Positions 37,283 to 46,605 are shown, counted from the first letter of the stretch. The stretch is 59,302 bases of DNA from Mycobacterium sp. KBS0706 (GCF_005938675.2 NZ_VCCH02000049.1:1-59302); one strand, 5' to 3'. A program made the numbers and translations. Notes: generated from the letters alone by a model not told the origin.

Positions 37283-37897
37283 TCAGCCGCCGCTCTTCGG
37301 CGCTGGTGCCTCGCCCCCCGCAGGGGCAGCGCCGCCGGCGGGGGCGGCATCCGGGCTCGGCAGTGGCGCGGGCGTGTCGGCGTTGGTGCGCAGCCAGGCG
37401 ATCAGGTCGGCCCGGTCCTTCTCGCTCTTCATCCCGGCATAGGTCATCGTCGTGCCCGGGATATGCGCCTTCGGACCGGCCAGGAACTCGTTCAGCTCCT
37501 CATAGGTCCAGTGCGCGCCGTCCTCGTGCTTCTTCTTGATCGCGGCCGAGTAGTTGAAGTCGTCCTTGTGGCCCATCGGCGCGTCGACCAGGTTCCACTG
37601 GTTCGGGCCGACCTTGTTGGCGCCGCCCTTCTCGAAGGTGTGGCAGGCGGTGCAGGCCTTCGACAGGGCCTGGCCCTTGGCCGGATCGGCGGCCGCCATC
37701 AGCGGCGCGATCGGCGGGATCGACGGCCCGGCCTGCTCCGCACCGGCGGCGGGCGCAGCGGCGACGGCGCTGGTGTCGACCTTGTATGCGTTCTCGTGCA
37801 GCGGCTCCGGCGAGACCAGGATATCGGCCACGATGCCGGTCGCCATTCCGATGATGCCGGCCAGCAGGACAGCAGCGAATATTTTATTGAATTCCAT
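37283..37897 (-). CDS. Membrane-anchored class I cytochrome c (cycM-like)
   Basis: Electron carrier of 204 residues. The ATG at 37897 gives an uncleaved-looking N-terminal anchor (IFAAVLLAGIIGMATGIVADILV), an Ala/Pro linker, then a mitochondrial-type cytochrome c domain. The heme motif is CTACH (about residues 82-86), followed by KVGPNQWNLVDAPMGHKDDFNYS and the methionine-ligand region GTTMTYAGMK (about 149-158). The C-terminus is Pro/Ala/Gly-rich. The open frame continues upstream through the divergent kdsB gene, but only this start makes sense. It probably passes electrons from the bc1 complex to a terminal oxidase. Confidence 0.92.
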   Translation of the reverse strand: MEFNKIFAAVLLAGIIGMATGIVADILVSPEPLHENAYKVDTSAVAAAPAAGAEQAGPSIPPIAPLMAAADPAKGQALSKACTACHTFEKGGANKVGPNQWNLVDAPMGHKDDFNYSAAIKKKHEDGAHWTYEELNEFLAGPKAHIPGTTMTYAGMKSEKDRADLIAWLRTNADTPAPLPSPDAAPAGGAAPAGGEAPAPKSGG

Positions 37898-38138
37898 GCC
37901 GGATCTCACCTCGAAACGCGACGGCAACCTCCCCGGACGCACGACTCGATTCGACCGTGCGACACCGCGGGTCTTGTAAAGGCGTTGCAATCGGTCTGGC
38001 AAGGGCCGATGTCCGGCTGCGACACCCTTTGCAGGGGGCGCGGCGGACGGCCGCGCGGCTTGTCCCGACAATCCTCCGGCGATCAGGGATTCGGCCCGGT
38101 CTTGACGCCGTCGCGGCAACGGTGGATGACGCCGCATC

Positions 38139-38891
38139 ATGACTTCGTCCAACCCCATCGTCGTCATCCCCGCCCGCCTGGCCGCGACCCGCCTGCCGAA
38201 CAAGCCGCTGGCCGACATCCATGGCGAGCCGATGATCGTCCATGTCTGGCGCCGCTCCGTCGCCGCCGGGCTCGGCCCCGTGGTCGTCGCCTGCGGCGAC
38301 CGGCCGATCGCCGAGGCCATCGAGGCGGCCGGCGGCACCGCCGTCCTGACCGACCCGGACCTGCCCTCCGGCTCCGACCGCATCGCCCAGGCGCTGCGCA
38401 GCGTCGACCCCGACGGGCGGCACGACATCGTGGTCAACGTCCAGGGCGACCTGCCGACGCTGGACCCCTCCTTGCCGCGGGCGGCGATGGCGCTGCTGGC
38501 CGACCCGGCGGTGGACATCGGCACGCTGGCCGCGGTGATCGTGCGCGACGAGGAGAAGACCAACCCCGCCATCGTCAAGGCGATCGTCGAGCGGGCGGAG
38601 GGGGCGCGGACCGGCCGGGCCTTCTACTTCACCCGCACCACGGCGCCGTCGGGTGAGGGGCCGCTGCTGCACCATATCGGCCTCTACGCCTATCGCCGGG
38701 CGGCGCTGGAGCGCTACGTCACGCTGCCGCCCTCGGCGCTGGAGCGGCGCGAGAAGCTGGAGCAGCTGCGGGCCCTGACCGCCGGGATGCGGATCGACGT
38801 CGCCATCGTCGACACCGTGCCGCTCGGCGTCGACACCCAGGAGGAGCTGGAGCGTGCCCGGCGCCTGCTCGCAGAAGGAGCCTCGAAATGA
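38139..38891 (+). CDS. kdsB: 3-deoxy-manno-octulosonate cytidylyltransferase (CMP-KDO synthetase)
   Basis: Activates KDO for lipid A core synthesis (250 residues). It begins with IVVIPARLAATRLPNKPLADIHGEPMIVHVWRRS, the nucleotide-binding start of the family, and contains VLTDPDLPSGSDRIAQAL (about residues 69-86), VVNVQGDLPTLDP with the catalytic Asp (about 97-109), and HHIGLYAYRRAALERYVTLPPSALERREKLEQLRAL, all canonical. Its stop overlaps the pheA start (ATGA). It diverges from the cytochrome c gene. Confidence 0.95.
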   Translation: MTSSNPIVVIPARLAATRLPNKPLADIHGEPMIVHVWRRSVAAGLGPVVVACGDRPIAEAIEAAGGTAVLTDPDLPSGSDRIAQALRSVDPDGRHDIVVNVQGDLPTLDPSLPRAAMALLADPAVDIGTLAAVIVRDEEKTNPAIVKAIVERAEGARTGRAFYFTRTTAPSGEGPLLHHIGLYAYRRAALERYVTLPPSALERREKLEQLRALTAGMRIDVAIVDTVPLGVDTQEELERARRLLAEGASK

Positions 38892-39754
38892 CCAGCGCCA
38901 AGCGGATCTCGTTCCAGGGCTGGCCCGGGGCCAATTCCGACATGGCGTCGCGCCAGGTCTTCCCGGATGCGGAGACGGTGCCGTGCCCGTCCTTCGAGGA
39001 GGCGCTGGCGGCGATCCATGACGGCCGGGCCGATCTCGGCATGATCCCGATCGAGAACTCGATCGCCGGCCGCGTCGCCGACATGCACCACCTGTTGCCC
39101 GAATCCGGACTGCACATCATCGGCGAGCACTTCCTGCGGGTGAACCACCAGCTGGTCGCGCTGCCCGGCGCCAAGCTGGCCGATATTCGCGAGGTGCACA
39201 GCCATGTCCAGGCGCTGGGCCAGTGTCGGCAATGGCTGCGGGCCCGCGGGCTGAAGCCGGTGGTGCATGCCGACACCGCCGGCGCCGCGCGCATGGTGGC
39301 GGAGCGGGGCGACCCTGCCATCGCCGCCATCTCCAGCCGCCTGGCGGCGGAGATCTACAAGCTGCAGATCCTGGCCGGCGACATCGAGGATGCGGAGCAC
39401 AACACCACCCGCTTCGTCGTGCTGTCGCGCGACCCGGTGCGGCCGAAGCCGAACAACGGCCCGGTGATGACCAGCTTCGTGTTCGAGGTGCGCTCGGTGC
39501 CGGCCGCGCTGTACAAGGCGCTGGGCGGCTTCGCCACCAACGGGGTCAACATCACCAAGCTCGAGAGCTACATGCTGGGCGGCCGGTTCAGCCAGACCCA
39601 GTTCTATGCCGATGTCGAGGGGCACCCGGACGACCAGGCGCTGCGCTTCGCGCTGGAGGAGCTGCAGTTCTTCACCCGCAACTTCCACATGCTCGGCGTC
39701 TACCCGGCCCACCCGTTCCGCCGCGACCCGAGCCAGATCGCCGAGGACGAGTGA
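38888..39754 (+). CDS. pheA: Prephenate dehydratase
   Basis: Converts prephenate to phenylpyruvate in phenylalanine synthesis (288 residues). The stand-alone PDT domain has ISFQGWPGANSDMASRQ, FPDAETVPCPSFEEALAAI, DLGMIPIENSIAGRVADMH and the catalytic EHNTTRFVVLSRDP motif (about residues 169-182). A C-terminal regulatory ACT domain contains TNGVNITKLESYM, the Phe-binding element. There is no chorismate mutase domain. It is translationally coupled to kdsB by an ATGA overlap. Confidence 0.95.
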   Translation: MTSAKRISFQGWPGANSDMASRQVFPDAETVPCPSFEEALAAIHDGRADLGMIPIENSIAGRVADMHHLLPESGLHIIGEHFLRVNHQLVALPGAKLADIREVHSHVQALGQCRQWLRARGLKPVVHADTAGAARMVAERGDPAIAAISSRLAAEIYKLQILAGDIEDAEHNTTRFVVLSRDPVRPKPNNGPVMTSFVFEVRSVPAALYKALGGFATNGVNITKLESYMLGGRFSQTQFYADVEGHPDDQALRFALEELQFFTRNFHMLGVYPAHPFRRDPSQIAEDE

Positions 39755-39763
39755 AGGCGGGGA

Positions 39764-40153
39764 CTACCCGTCGAGAGCGGATTTCAGATCGGTTCGGGCG
39801 AAATCGTCGCCGATGAACAGCAGCGGGCAGGATCGGGCCTCGGCCTCTGCATAGGCGAAGCAGTCGCCGAAGTTCAGCCTGGCGGGGTGATTGCCCTTGC
39901 CCCACCGGGCATAGGCTTCCGCCACGCGTCGAGCGACGGCGGGCGTCACCGGCGCGATCTCGAAGCCCATCCGGTTGACCAACTGCTCCAAATCATCTCC
40001 GACACCGCGCTGGCCCGCGACAAGCAAGGCTTCCGCCAGGGTGCCGGTGGAAATGACCAGCTCGGACGCATCCGTCAGAATGGCCGAACAGGAATCGGCC
40101 TCGGCTTCTTCCAGCACTATGGCCAGCAGAGCCGAGGTGTCGACCACGATCAC
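39764..40153 (-). CDS. vapC: PIN-domain ribonuclease toxin, VapC-like
   Basis: Toxin of a type II toxin-antitoxin pair, 129 residues. The PIN fold starts MIVVDTSALLAIVLEE with the first acidic metal ligand Asp5; Glu near residue 41 (TLAEALLVAG) and the pair in LNFGDCFAYAEA (Asp near residue 95) and FIGDDF (near 116) complete the active site. It is predicted to cleave RNA, often initiator tRNA in VapC families. The start overlaps the antitoxin stop (ATGA). It ends 10 nt from the convergent pheA stop. Confidence 0.92.
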   Translation of the reverse strand: MIVVDTSALLAIVLEEAEADSCSAILTDASELVISTGTLAEALLVAGQRGVGDDLEQLVNRMGFEIAPVTPAVARRVAEAYARWGKGNHPARLNFGDCFAYAEAEARSCPLLFIGDDFARTDLKSALDG

Positions 40154-40407
40154 TTCGGCAGGCCAAATTCATCATACAGAAAGTCCTGGCTGCGCGCCGC
40201 GGAGGGGCCTGGGGTGGCCTTGCCGCGAACTGCCGCTCTGATCTCCCCGATGATGGCCTTCCGCTCGGCCAAGGTCGGCTTTCTGGCCTCCGGCACCAGG
40301 CGAGCGACGGGTTGGCCGAACCGGGTCAGGACGATCTCCTCGCCGGCCTCCGCGCGCCGCACCAGCTCAGTGAGCTGGGCCTTCGCTTCGCTGACGGAGA
40401 TGTGCAT
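40150..40407 (-). CDS. vapB: Phd/YefM-type antitoxin partner of the PIN toxin
   Basis: Antitoxin of 85 residues. The N-terminal DNA-binding part (HISVSEAKAQLTELVRRAEAGEEIVLTRFGQPVARLVP) is a clear Phd/YefM-fold signature; the C-terminal tail (about residues 55-85, ending in SQDFLYDEFGLPK) should wrap the toxin. It precedes and overlaps the toxin gene, as usual. By family it likely autoregulates the pair, though no operator was recognised. Confidence 0.92.
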   Translation of the reverse strand: MHISVSEAKAQLTELVRRAEAGEEIVLTRFGQPVARLVPEARKPTLAERKAIIGEIRAAVRGKATPGPSAARSQDFLYDEFGLPK

Positions 40408-40489
40408 GGTTCCCTCCCCATCGATCGGGCGATGTGGACATGCATGAAAGATGGTCTATCCGGTGGTCCAAGACAAGTCTTGGCCGACC

Positions 40490-41404
40490 TCAGCCCTCCG
40501 CCAGCCAGTCCTCCAGCAGGCGCCGGGCGATGCTGTCGCGGCGGGGCAGGCGGAACGATTCGTCGTCGACATGGCGGCGCAGCCAGTCGCGCTCGAACCA
40601 GGCGGCCGATTCCAGCTCGTCCTGATCGACCTGCAGATCGGCGGTCACGGCGCGGCCGGTGAACCCCACCATCAGCGACTGCGGGAACGGCCAGGGCTGG
40701 CTGGAATGGTAGCGGACGTCGTCGACGACGATGCCGGCCTCCTCCACCACCTCGCGCTTCACCGCATCCTCCAGGCTCTCGCCCGGCTCGAGGAACCCGG
40801 CCAGCACCGAATGCATGCCTGGCGGCCACGCCTTCTGGCGTCCCAGCAGCACCCGGTCGCCGTCATGGATCAGCATGATCACCGCCGGGTCGGTGCGCGG
40901 GAAATGCTGGGTGCGGCAGTCCGGATTGGTGCAGTCGCGGCGGTGGCCGGCGTCGCTGCTGGCGGTGGGGCTGCCGCAGACGCCGCAGAAGCGGTGGCGC
41001 GAATGCCACCACACCATGCCGCGGGCATAGGCCAGCAGGGCACCCTCGTCATGCGGCAGCAGCGGCCCGACGGCGCGCAGGTCGAGGAAGCTGCCCAGCC
41101 CGGCCAGCACCGGGTCCGCGGCCGGGTCGGCCAGGCCGCTGACATCGACCGCGAGATAGGTGACGTCGCCGTTGACGCCCAGCATCACCACCTCGGCCGC
41201 GGCGCTGCGCCACCAGGCCTCGGTCGCCGGCACGATGGCGACATGCGGCGCCTCCGGCGGCCCGGCGATCAGGTTGCGGCCCTGCCACACCGGCAGGATG
41301 CGGGTGTGCTCGCTCACGGTGACGCGGGCGATCCACTCGGTGTCGCGGCGGAAGCGGCCGGCGCGGTCGAGCGACGGATGGACGTAGAAGTTGGGGCGCA
41401 GCAT
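40490..41404 (-). CDS. nudC: NAD(+)/NADH pyrophosphatase, NudC type
   Basis: Nudix hydrolase of 304 residues acting on NAD(H) and possibly on NAD-capped RNA. The ATG at 41404 is favoured over the extended frame. The N-terminal NudC domain is followed by a four-Cys zinc ribbon (FCGVCGS...CTNPDC, about residues 135-157). The Nudix box GFLEPGESLEDAVKREVVEEAGI (about 199-221) is intact, and the NudC-specific motif SQPWPFPQS follows it. Normal length and complete motifs. Confidence 0.95.
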   Translation of the reverse strand: MLRPNFYVHPSLDRAGRFRRDTEWIARVTVSEHTRILPVWQGRNLIAGPPEAPHVAIVPATEAWWRSAAAEVVMLGVNGDVTYLAVDVSGLADPAADPVLAGLGSFLDLRAVGPLLPHDEGALLAYARGMVWWHSRHRFCGVCGSPTASSDAGHRRDCTNPDCRTQHFPRTDPAVIMLIHDGDRVLLGRQKAWPPGMHSVLAGFLEPGESLEDAVKREVVEEAGIVVDDVRYHSSQPWPFPQSLMVGFTGRAVTADLQVDQDELESAAWFERDWLRRHVDDESFRLPRRDSIARRLLEDWLAEG

Positions 41405-41547
41405 GACGCGACACTGGCACGACCTCGATCCCCACGCCAGGGCCTGGAAAAGCAACTGTGCCATCCGGTAAGGACAGGCTAGATTGCCTAAAAATGACGG
41501 CCGACGGGAATCGGCCGGGATCGATGAACACGAAGGGGGTCACGTCT

Positions 41548-42531
41548 ATGAAGCTCAGCCGCCGGATCGGCCTCGGCATTTTTGCTGCCACGGCCATCGC
41601 CTTTGCCCTGCCGACCGCAGCCCAGGATTACCCGAACCGCGTCATCACCATGGTGGTGCCCTTCGCCGCCGGCGGGCCGACCGACACGGTGGCGCGGCTG
41701 ATCGCCGAGCCGATGAGCAAGACGCTCGGCCAGCAGGTGATCGTCGAGAATGTCGGCGGTGCCGGCGGCACCATCGGCGCCGGGCGTGTCGCCAAGGCCG
41801 ACCCCGACGGCTACACCATCCTGCTGCACCATATCGGCCAGGCCACCAGCGCCACGCTGTACCGCAACCTCGACTACAAGCCGGGCGAGGCCTTCGCCGG
41901 CATCGGCCTGGTCACCGACGTGCCGATGACCTTCGTCGCCCGCGGTGACTTCGAATCGAAGTCGATGCAGGAGTTGGTGGAGTACGCCAAGGCGAACAAG
42001 GACAAGGTGACGATCGCCAATGCCGGCGTCGGCTCGGCCTCGCATCTCTGCGGCATGCTGTTCATGGATGCGATCGGCACGCCGCTGACCACCGTCGCCT
42101 ACAAGGGCACCGGCCCGGCGATGAACGACCTGCTGGGCGGCGTGTTCGACTTCATGTGCGACCAGACCACCAACACCACCAGCCAGATCAAGGGCGGCAA
42201 GATCAAGGTCTACGCCGTCACCACCGACAAGCGCGTGCCGTCGCTGCCGGATGTGCCGACCACCGCCGAGGCCGGGCTGCCCAATTTCAAGATCGGCATC
42301 TGGCACGGGCTGTACGCGCCCAAGGGCACGCCGCAGCCGGTGGTCGACAAGCTCGAGGCCGCGTTGCAGGCCGCGCTCAAGGACCCGAACGTGGTCGCCC
42401 GCTTCGCCGATCTCGGCACCGAGCCGGTGGCGCTCGACCGGGCCACCCCGGCGGCGCTCGATGCCTATCTCAAGGCCGAGATCGCCAAATGGGAGCCGGT
42501 GATCAAAGCCGCCGGCGTCTACGCCGACTGA
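41548..42531 (+). CDS. tctC: Tripartite tricarboxylate transporter substrate-binding protein, TctC/Bug family
   Basis: Periplasmic binding protein of 327 residues. The ATG at 41548 is preceded by AAGGGGG at a good distance and gives a signal peptide (LSRRIGLGIFAATAIAFALPTAAQ). The mature start YPNRVITMVVPFAAGGPTDTVARL is the Bug-family signature; VENVGGAGGTIGAGRVAKADPDGYTILLHH and LPDVPTTAEAGLP follow. It is the first gene of a complete tctCBA operon. The ligand is probably a carboxylate, but Bug proteins are diverse. Confidence 0.93.
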   Translation: MKLSRRIGLGIFAATAIAFALPTAAQDYPNRVITMVVPFAAGGPTDTVARLIAEPMSKTLGQQVIVENVGGAGGTIGAGRVAKADPDGYTILLHHIGQATSATLYRNLDYKPGEAFAGIGLVTDVPMTFVARGDFESKSMQELVEYAKANKDKVTIANAGVGSASHLCGMLFMDAIGTPLTTVAYKGTGPAMNDLLGGVFDFMCDQTTNTTSQIKGGKIKVYAVTTDKRVPSLPDVPTTAEAGLPNFKIGIWHGLYAPKGTPQPVVDKLEAALQAALKDPNVVARFADLGTEPVALDRATPAALDAYLKAEIAKWEPVIKAAGVYAD

Positions 42532-42571
42532 GCCCGCGCCTCTCGTCCCAGCACCGGATCCAGGAGCCGCG

Positions 42572-43033
42572 ATGCGCCTCTCCATCCGTCATCCCAAGGA
42601 CTTCTGGTCCGGGCTGATTTTCCTGGCCCTGGCGATCGGCTTCGGCTGGATGGCCCAGGGCTATTCCATGGGCCGCGCCATCAAGATGGGGCCGGGCTAT
42701 TTCCCGACCGTGCTGGCCGGGATCCTGGCCCTGATCGGGCTGATCACCCTGGTGCGGTCCTTCGTGCTGGAGGGGGAGGGCGTCGGCCAATGGGCCTGGC
42801 GCGGCGGCGCGATCGTGCTGGGGGCGATGCTGCTGTTCGGCCTGCTGCTGCGCGGCGGCGGGCTGGTGGTCGCGCTGCTGGTGGTGGTCTTCGTCGGCGC
42901 CGCCGCCAGCGTCAAGTTCCGGGTGCCGGTCGCGGCCGCGGCGGCGGTGGTCCTTGCCGCATTCTGTGTCGCCGTCTTCGTCTGGGGGCTCGGGCTGCCG
43001 ATCCCCATCTTCGGCCGCTGGTTCGGGAACTGA
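42572..43033 (+). CDS. tctB: Tripartite tricarboxylate transporter small membrane subunit, TctB type
   Basis: Inner-membrane protein of 153 residues with four hydrophobic helices, the usual TctB size. It opens with DFWSGLIFLALAIGFGWMAQGYSMGRAIKMGPGYFPTVLAGILALIGLI, the typical TctB first half. It sits between tctC and tctA in the expected order and is needed with TctA for sodium- or proton-coupled carboxylate uptake. Confidence 0.92.
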   Translation: MRLSIRHPKDFWSGLIFLALAIGFGWMAQGYSMGRAIKMGPGYFPTVLAGILALIGLITLVRSFVLEGEGVGQWAWRGGAIVLGAMLLFGLLLRGGGLVVALLVVVFVGAAASVKFRVPVAAAAAVVLAAFCVAVFVWGLGLPIPIFGRWFGN

Positions 43034-43040
43034 GACGACC

Positions 43041-44549
43041 ATGGACCTGCTGCACGACCTGATCCTCGGCTTCGGCGTCGCCTTCACGCCGACCAACCTC
43101 GCCTATTGCTTCGTCGGGGTGCTGCTCGGCACGCTGGTCGGGGTGCTGCCGGGCCTCGGTCCGACCGCGACCATCGCCATGCTGCTGCCGGCGACCTTCG
43201 TGCTGCCGCCGATCGCGGCCCTGATCATGCTGGCCGGTATCTATTACGGCTCGCAATATGGCGGCTCGACCACGGCGATCCTGATCAACCTGCCGGGCGA
43301 ATCGGCCTCGGTGGTGACGGCTATCGACGGCTATCAGATGGCCAGGCAGGGCAGGGCGGGCGCCGCCCTGGCCGCCGCCGGCATCGGCTCGTTCTTCGCC
43401 GGCACCGTCGCCACCCTGCTGATCGCGCTGTTCGCGCCGCCGCTGGCGGCCATCGCGCTGAAGTTCGGACCCGCCGAGTACTTCTCGCTGATGGTCCTGG
43501 GCCTCGTCGCCTCGGTGGCGCTGGCGCATGGCTCGGTGCTGAAGGCGCTCGGCATGATCGCGCTCGGCCTGCTGCTCGGCATGGTCGGCCAGGATGTCGA
43601 GACCGGCACGCCGCGCTACACCTTCGGCATCCCCGAGCTGTCGCAGGGCATCAACTTCGTCGCCATCTCGATGGGCCTGTTCGGCATCGCCGAGATCATC
43701 CGCAACCTCGAGGCCGAACACCTGCGCGACGTGATGGTGCGCAAGGTCTCGGGCCTGATGCCGACGCGCCAGGAGCTGCGCCGGATGACGCCTGCGATCC
43801 TGCGCGGCACCGCGCTGGGCTCGGTCCTCGGCATCCTGCCGGGCGGCGGGTCGATTCTGTCCTCCTTCGCCGCCTATTCGCTGGAGAAGAAGCTCTCGCG
43901 CCGGCCGCAGGAGTTCGGCAAGGGCGCGATCGAGGGCGTGGCCGGGCCGGAATCGGCCAACAACGCCGGCGCCCAGACCTCCTTCATCCCGATGCTGACG
44001 CTGGGCATCCCGCCGACGCCGGTGATGGCGCTGATGGTCGGCGCCATGATCATCAAGGGCATCCAGCCGGGCCCGCTGGTGATGACCGAGCAGCCGGACC
44101 TGTTCTGGGGCCTGATCGTCTCGATGTGGATCGGCAACTTCTTCCTGATCGTGCTGAACCTGCCGCTGATCGGCATCTGGGTGCGGCTCTTGAAGGTGCC
44201 GTACCACCTGATGTTCCCGGCGATCCTGGCGTTCTGCTGCATCGGCGTCTACAGCCTCAACAACAACGTCTTCGACGTCTATCTGACCGTCCTGTTCGGC
44301 CTGGTCGGCTACATCCTGGTGAAGCTGGACTGCGAGCCGGCGCCGCTGCTGCTCGGCTTCATCCTGGGGCCGATGATGGAGGAGAATCTGCGCCGCGCCA
44401 TGCTGCTGGCGCGCGGCGACGTGACGGTGTTCGTCACCCGGCCGATCAGTGCCGTGCTGCTGCTGATGACCGTGGGCGTGCTGGCGGTGATGGTCAGCCC
44501 GGCGATCCGGCGCAAGCGCGAGGAGGCGTTCCAGGAGGAGGCCGGATAG
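43041..44549 (+). CDS. tctA: Tripartite tricarboxylate transporter large permease, TctA
   Basis: Permease of 502 residues with about 12 hydrophobic helices. The ATG at 43041 lies 7 nt after the tctB stop and gives MDLLHDLILGFGVAFTPTNLAYCFVGVLLGTLVGVLPGLGP. The conserved GVLPGLGPTATIAMLLPATF and YYGSQYGGSTTAILINLPGE motifs (about residues 35-90) and PNNAGAQTSFIPMLTLGIP-like segment (ANNAGAQTSFIPMLTLGIP, about 307-325) are intact. A hairpin follows the stop. Confidence 0.95.
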   Translation: MDLLHDLILGFGVAFTPTNLAYCFVGVLLGTLVGVLPGLGPTATIAMLLPATFVLPPIAALIMLAGIYYGSQYGGSTTAILINLPGESASVVTAIDGYQMARQGRAGAALAAAGIGSFFAGTVATLLIALFAPPLAAIALKFGPAEYFSLMVLGLVASVALAHGSVLKALGMIALGLLLGMVGQDVETGTPRYTFGIPELSQGINFVAISMGLFGIAEIIRNLEAEHLRDVMVRKVSGLMPTRQELRRMTPAILRGTALGSVLGILPGGGSILSSFAAYSLEKKLSRRPQEFGKGAIEGVAGPESANNAGAQTSFIPMLTLGIPPTPVMALMVGAMIIKGIQPGPLVMTEQPDLFWGLIVSMWIGNFFLIVLNLPLIGIWVRLLKVPYHLMFPAILAFCCIGVYSLNNNVFDVYLTVLFGLVGYILVKLDCEPAPLLLGFILGPMMEENLRRAMLLARGDVTVFVTRPISAVLLLMTVGVLAVMVSPAIRRKREEAFQEEAG

Positions 44550-44564
44550 CGGCGCCTAAAACGA

Positions 44565-44587
44565 GGCCGGACAGATAATGTCCGGCC
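44565..44587 (+). terminator. Terminator-like hairpin after the tct operon
   Basis: Perfect 9-bp stem GGCCGGACA/TGTCCGGCC with a 5-nt loop, 15 nt after the tctA stop. No T-run follows, so intrinsic termination is uncertain; it may protect the 3' end. Confidence 0.5.
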
Positions 44588-44652
44588 ATTCAGCTTGGTC
44601 GGGCGCCGGATTTCCGCTTATCTGGGCACCCGTCTTTGCTCAGCGGTGACGC

Positions 44653-46038
44653 ATGACCTCGCTTGCCGATCTCTCCGCCGTCGACCTCGTCGCCCGCTAC
44701 CGCGACCGCAGCCTGTCGCCGATCGAGGTGACCGAGGCGGTGCTGCAGCGGATCGAGGCCTGGGAGCCGAAGCTGCAGGCGCTGTGGGCGCTGGATGCGG
44801 CCGCCGCCCGCGCCGCCGCCGCGGCCTCGGCCGCGCGCTGGGCCGAGGGGCGGCCGCTCGGCCCGGTCGACGGCGTGCCGGTGACGATCAAGGAGAACAT
44901 CGCGACGAAGGGCGTGCCGGTGCCGGTCGGCACCGCCGCGACGGCGCTGGTGCCCGCCGCCCAGGACGCGCCGCCTGCCGCGAGGCTGCGCGAATCCGGC
45001 GCCGTGATCCTGGCGAAGTCCACCATGCCGGATTACGGCATGCTGTCCTCCGGCCTCTCCAGCTTCCACAAACTGGCCCGCAACCCCTGGGACCTGTCGA
45101 CCAATCCGGGCGGCTCCAGCGCCGGGGCCGGGGCGGCGGCCGCGGCCGGCTACGGGCCGATCCATCTCGGCACCGATATCGGCGGGTCGATCCGGCTGCC
45201 GGCCAGCTGGTGCGGCATCATCGGGCTGAAGCCCAGCCTGGGGCGGATCCCGATCGACCCGCCCTATGTCGGCCGCGTCGCCGGGCCGATGACCCGCACC
45301 GTGGCCGATACGGCGCTGGCCATGACGGTGCTGTCGCGGCCGGACGGGCGCGACGGCATGAACCTGCCGCCGGCCGAGATCGACTGGTCCGACCTCGCCA
45401 TCGACCCGAAGGGGCTGCGCATCGGCCTGATGATGGAGATCGGCGCCGGCATGGCGCTGGACCCGGAGGTGGGTGAGGCGGTGACCGCCGCCGCCCGGCT
45501 GCTCGCGGCCGCCGGCGCCATCGTCGAGCCGGTGCCGGCGATCCTGACCCGGGAGATGCTGGACGGGCTGGACGATTTCTGGCGGGCGCGCGCCTGGGAC
45601 GATGTCGAGAGGCTGCCGGAGGAGGGGCGGGCGAAGATCCTGCCTTATATCCGTGCCTGGGCGGAATCCGGGGCGCAGCGCTCCGGCCTCGCCGTGATGC
45701 GCGGCTTCAACCAGACCATGGCGATCCGCAAGGCGGCGGCGACGCTGTTCGGCTCATGGGATTTCGTGCTGTCGCCGACCGCGCCGGTCGCCCGCTTCCC
45801 GGCCGACTGGGCCTCGCCGGTCAACGACCCGGAGAAGCCGTTCGAGCATATCGGCTACACCGTGGCCTGGAACATGTCGGAGCAGCCGGCGGTGTCGATC
45901 AACTGCGGGTACACCAAGGCCGGGGCGCCGATCGGGCTGCAGATCGTCGGCCGGCGCTTCGATGACCTCGGCGTGCTGCGCCTGGCCAAGGCCTATGAGG
46001 ACCGCCGCGGCCCGCAGCGGCCCTGGCCGGCCTTGTGA
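44653..46038 (+). CDS. Amidase (amidase-signature family)
   Basis: Hydrolase of 461 residues for an unknown amide. The Ser-cisSer-Lys triad is visible: Lys in VTIKENIATKG (about residue 79), Ser in NPGGSSAGAGAAAAAGYGP (about 155) and Ser in DIGGSIRLPASWCG (about 179). The N-terminus LSAVDLVARYRDRSLSPIEVTEAVLQRI and C-terminal GAPIGLQIVGRRFDD are typical. It is downstream of the tct operon but separated by a hairpin and about 100 bp, so a shared role in using an imported compound is only a suggestion. Confidence 0.92.
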   Translation: MTSLADLSAVDLVARYRDRSLSPIEVTEAVLQRIEAWEPKLQALWALDAAAARAAAAASAARWAEGRPLGPVDGVPVTIKENIATKGVPVPVGTAATALVPAAQDAPPAARLRESGAVILAKSTMPDYGMLSSGLSSFHKLARNPWDLSTNPGGSSAGAGAAAAAGYGPIHLGTDIGGSIRLPASWCGIIGLKPSLGRIPIDPPYVGRVAGPMTRTVADTALAMTVLSRPDGRDGMNLPPAEIDWSDLAIDPKGLRIGLMMEIGAGMALDPEVGEAVTAAARLLAAAGAIVEPVPAILTREMLDGLDDFWRARAWDDVERLPEEGRAKILPYIRAWAESGAQRSGLAVMRGFNQTMAIRKAAATLFGSWDFVLSPTAPVARFPADWASPVNDPEKPFEHIGYTVAWNMSEQPAVSINCGYTKAGAPIGLQIVGRRFDDLGVLRLAKAYEDRRGPQRPWPAL

Positions 46039-46135
46039 AACGCCGGTCCCTGGAACATCCTGGAGCGGTCATCCGTTCCTACTGTTGGACATGCGGCCGG
46101 CGCCGCTGCCGGGTGGTCTGATGTCGAGGGGGGAC

Positions 46136-46531
46136 ATGGATCGGGCGGACCGTGAGATCGCCATGCTGGAGGCCCTTGCGGCCAAGGGGCTGCCGACGGC
46201 CGCGGTCGTCGGCAAGACCTCCGTGCATGGCCAGCCCGCCATCATCTTCGAGCGGTATCCCGGCAGCAGCGCCGACATCGTGCGGAACCGGTCGGTCGTC
46301 GACGACCGGCTGCTGAGCGAGGCCAGCGTGGCCAGCCTGTCCCGCATCCGGGCGGTCATGCTGGAGACGCCGGTCGCCGTGGACCGGCTCAACCTCCTGA
46401 TCCGCGCGGACGGGGCGTTCGTGCTGTCGGACCCCGGCGCGGTGTGGGAAGGCCGGCCGCCGCCGCAGGATCAGGTCGCGCTGATCGACCTGCTGCTCGC
46501 GGCGGCGGAGGCGAAACTCGGGCGGCCATGA
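46136..46531 (+). CDS. Orphan copy of the kinase-like C-terminal module of the downstream giant protein
   Basis: Small protein of 131 residues, not matching a family I know. The ATG at 46136 has GAGGGGGGA just upstream. It aligns with the C-terminal domain of the 1137-residue protein encoded 75 nt downstream: LEALAAKGLPTA with LAELDRLGFPIA; VHGQPAIIFERY with FNGQKAFLQDRY; and a 37-residue stretch from SVASLSRIR to FVLSDP sharing 16 identities with SISSLKAIR to FVIADP. The glycine loop is missing; in the same frame upstream of the ATG (46070-46135, overlapping no start) the translation still weakly resembles the partner. It is therefore either a decayed tail of a second large gene, a cassette awaiting recombination, or a decoy/immunity protein. 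The homology is clear by eye; the role is inference. Confidence 0.65.
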   Translation: MDRADREIAMLEALAAKGLPTAAVVGKTSVHGQPAIIFERYPGSSADIVRNRSVVDDRLLSEASVASLSRIRAVMLETPVAVDRLNLLIRADGAFVLSDPGAVWEGRPPPQDQVALIDLLLAAAEAKLGRP

Positions 46532-46605
46532 CCTCCGGCCTCGGGCCATTGGCCTGAGCGCGCATCTCGGGTCCGGATCGTCCTTATTGGGGGAGGGGCG
46601 CTGTC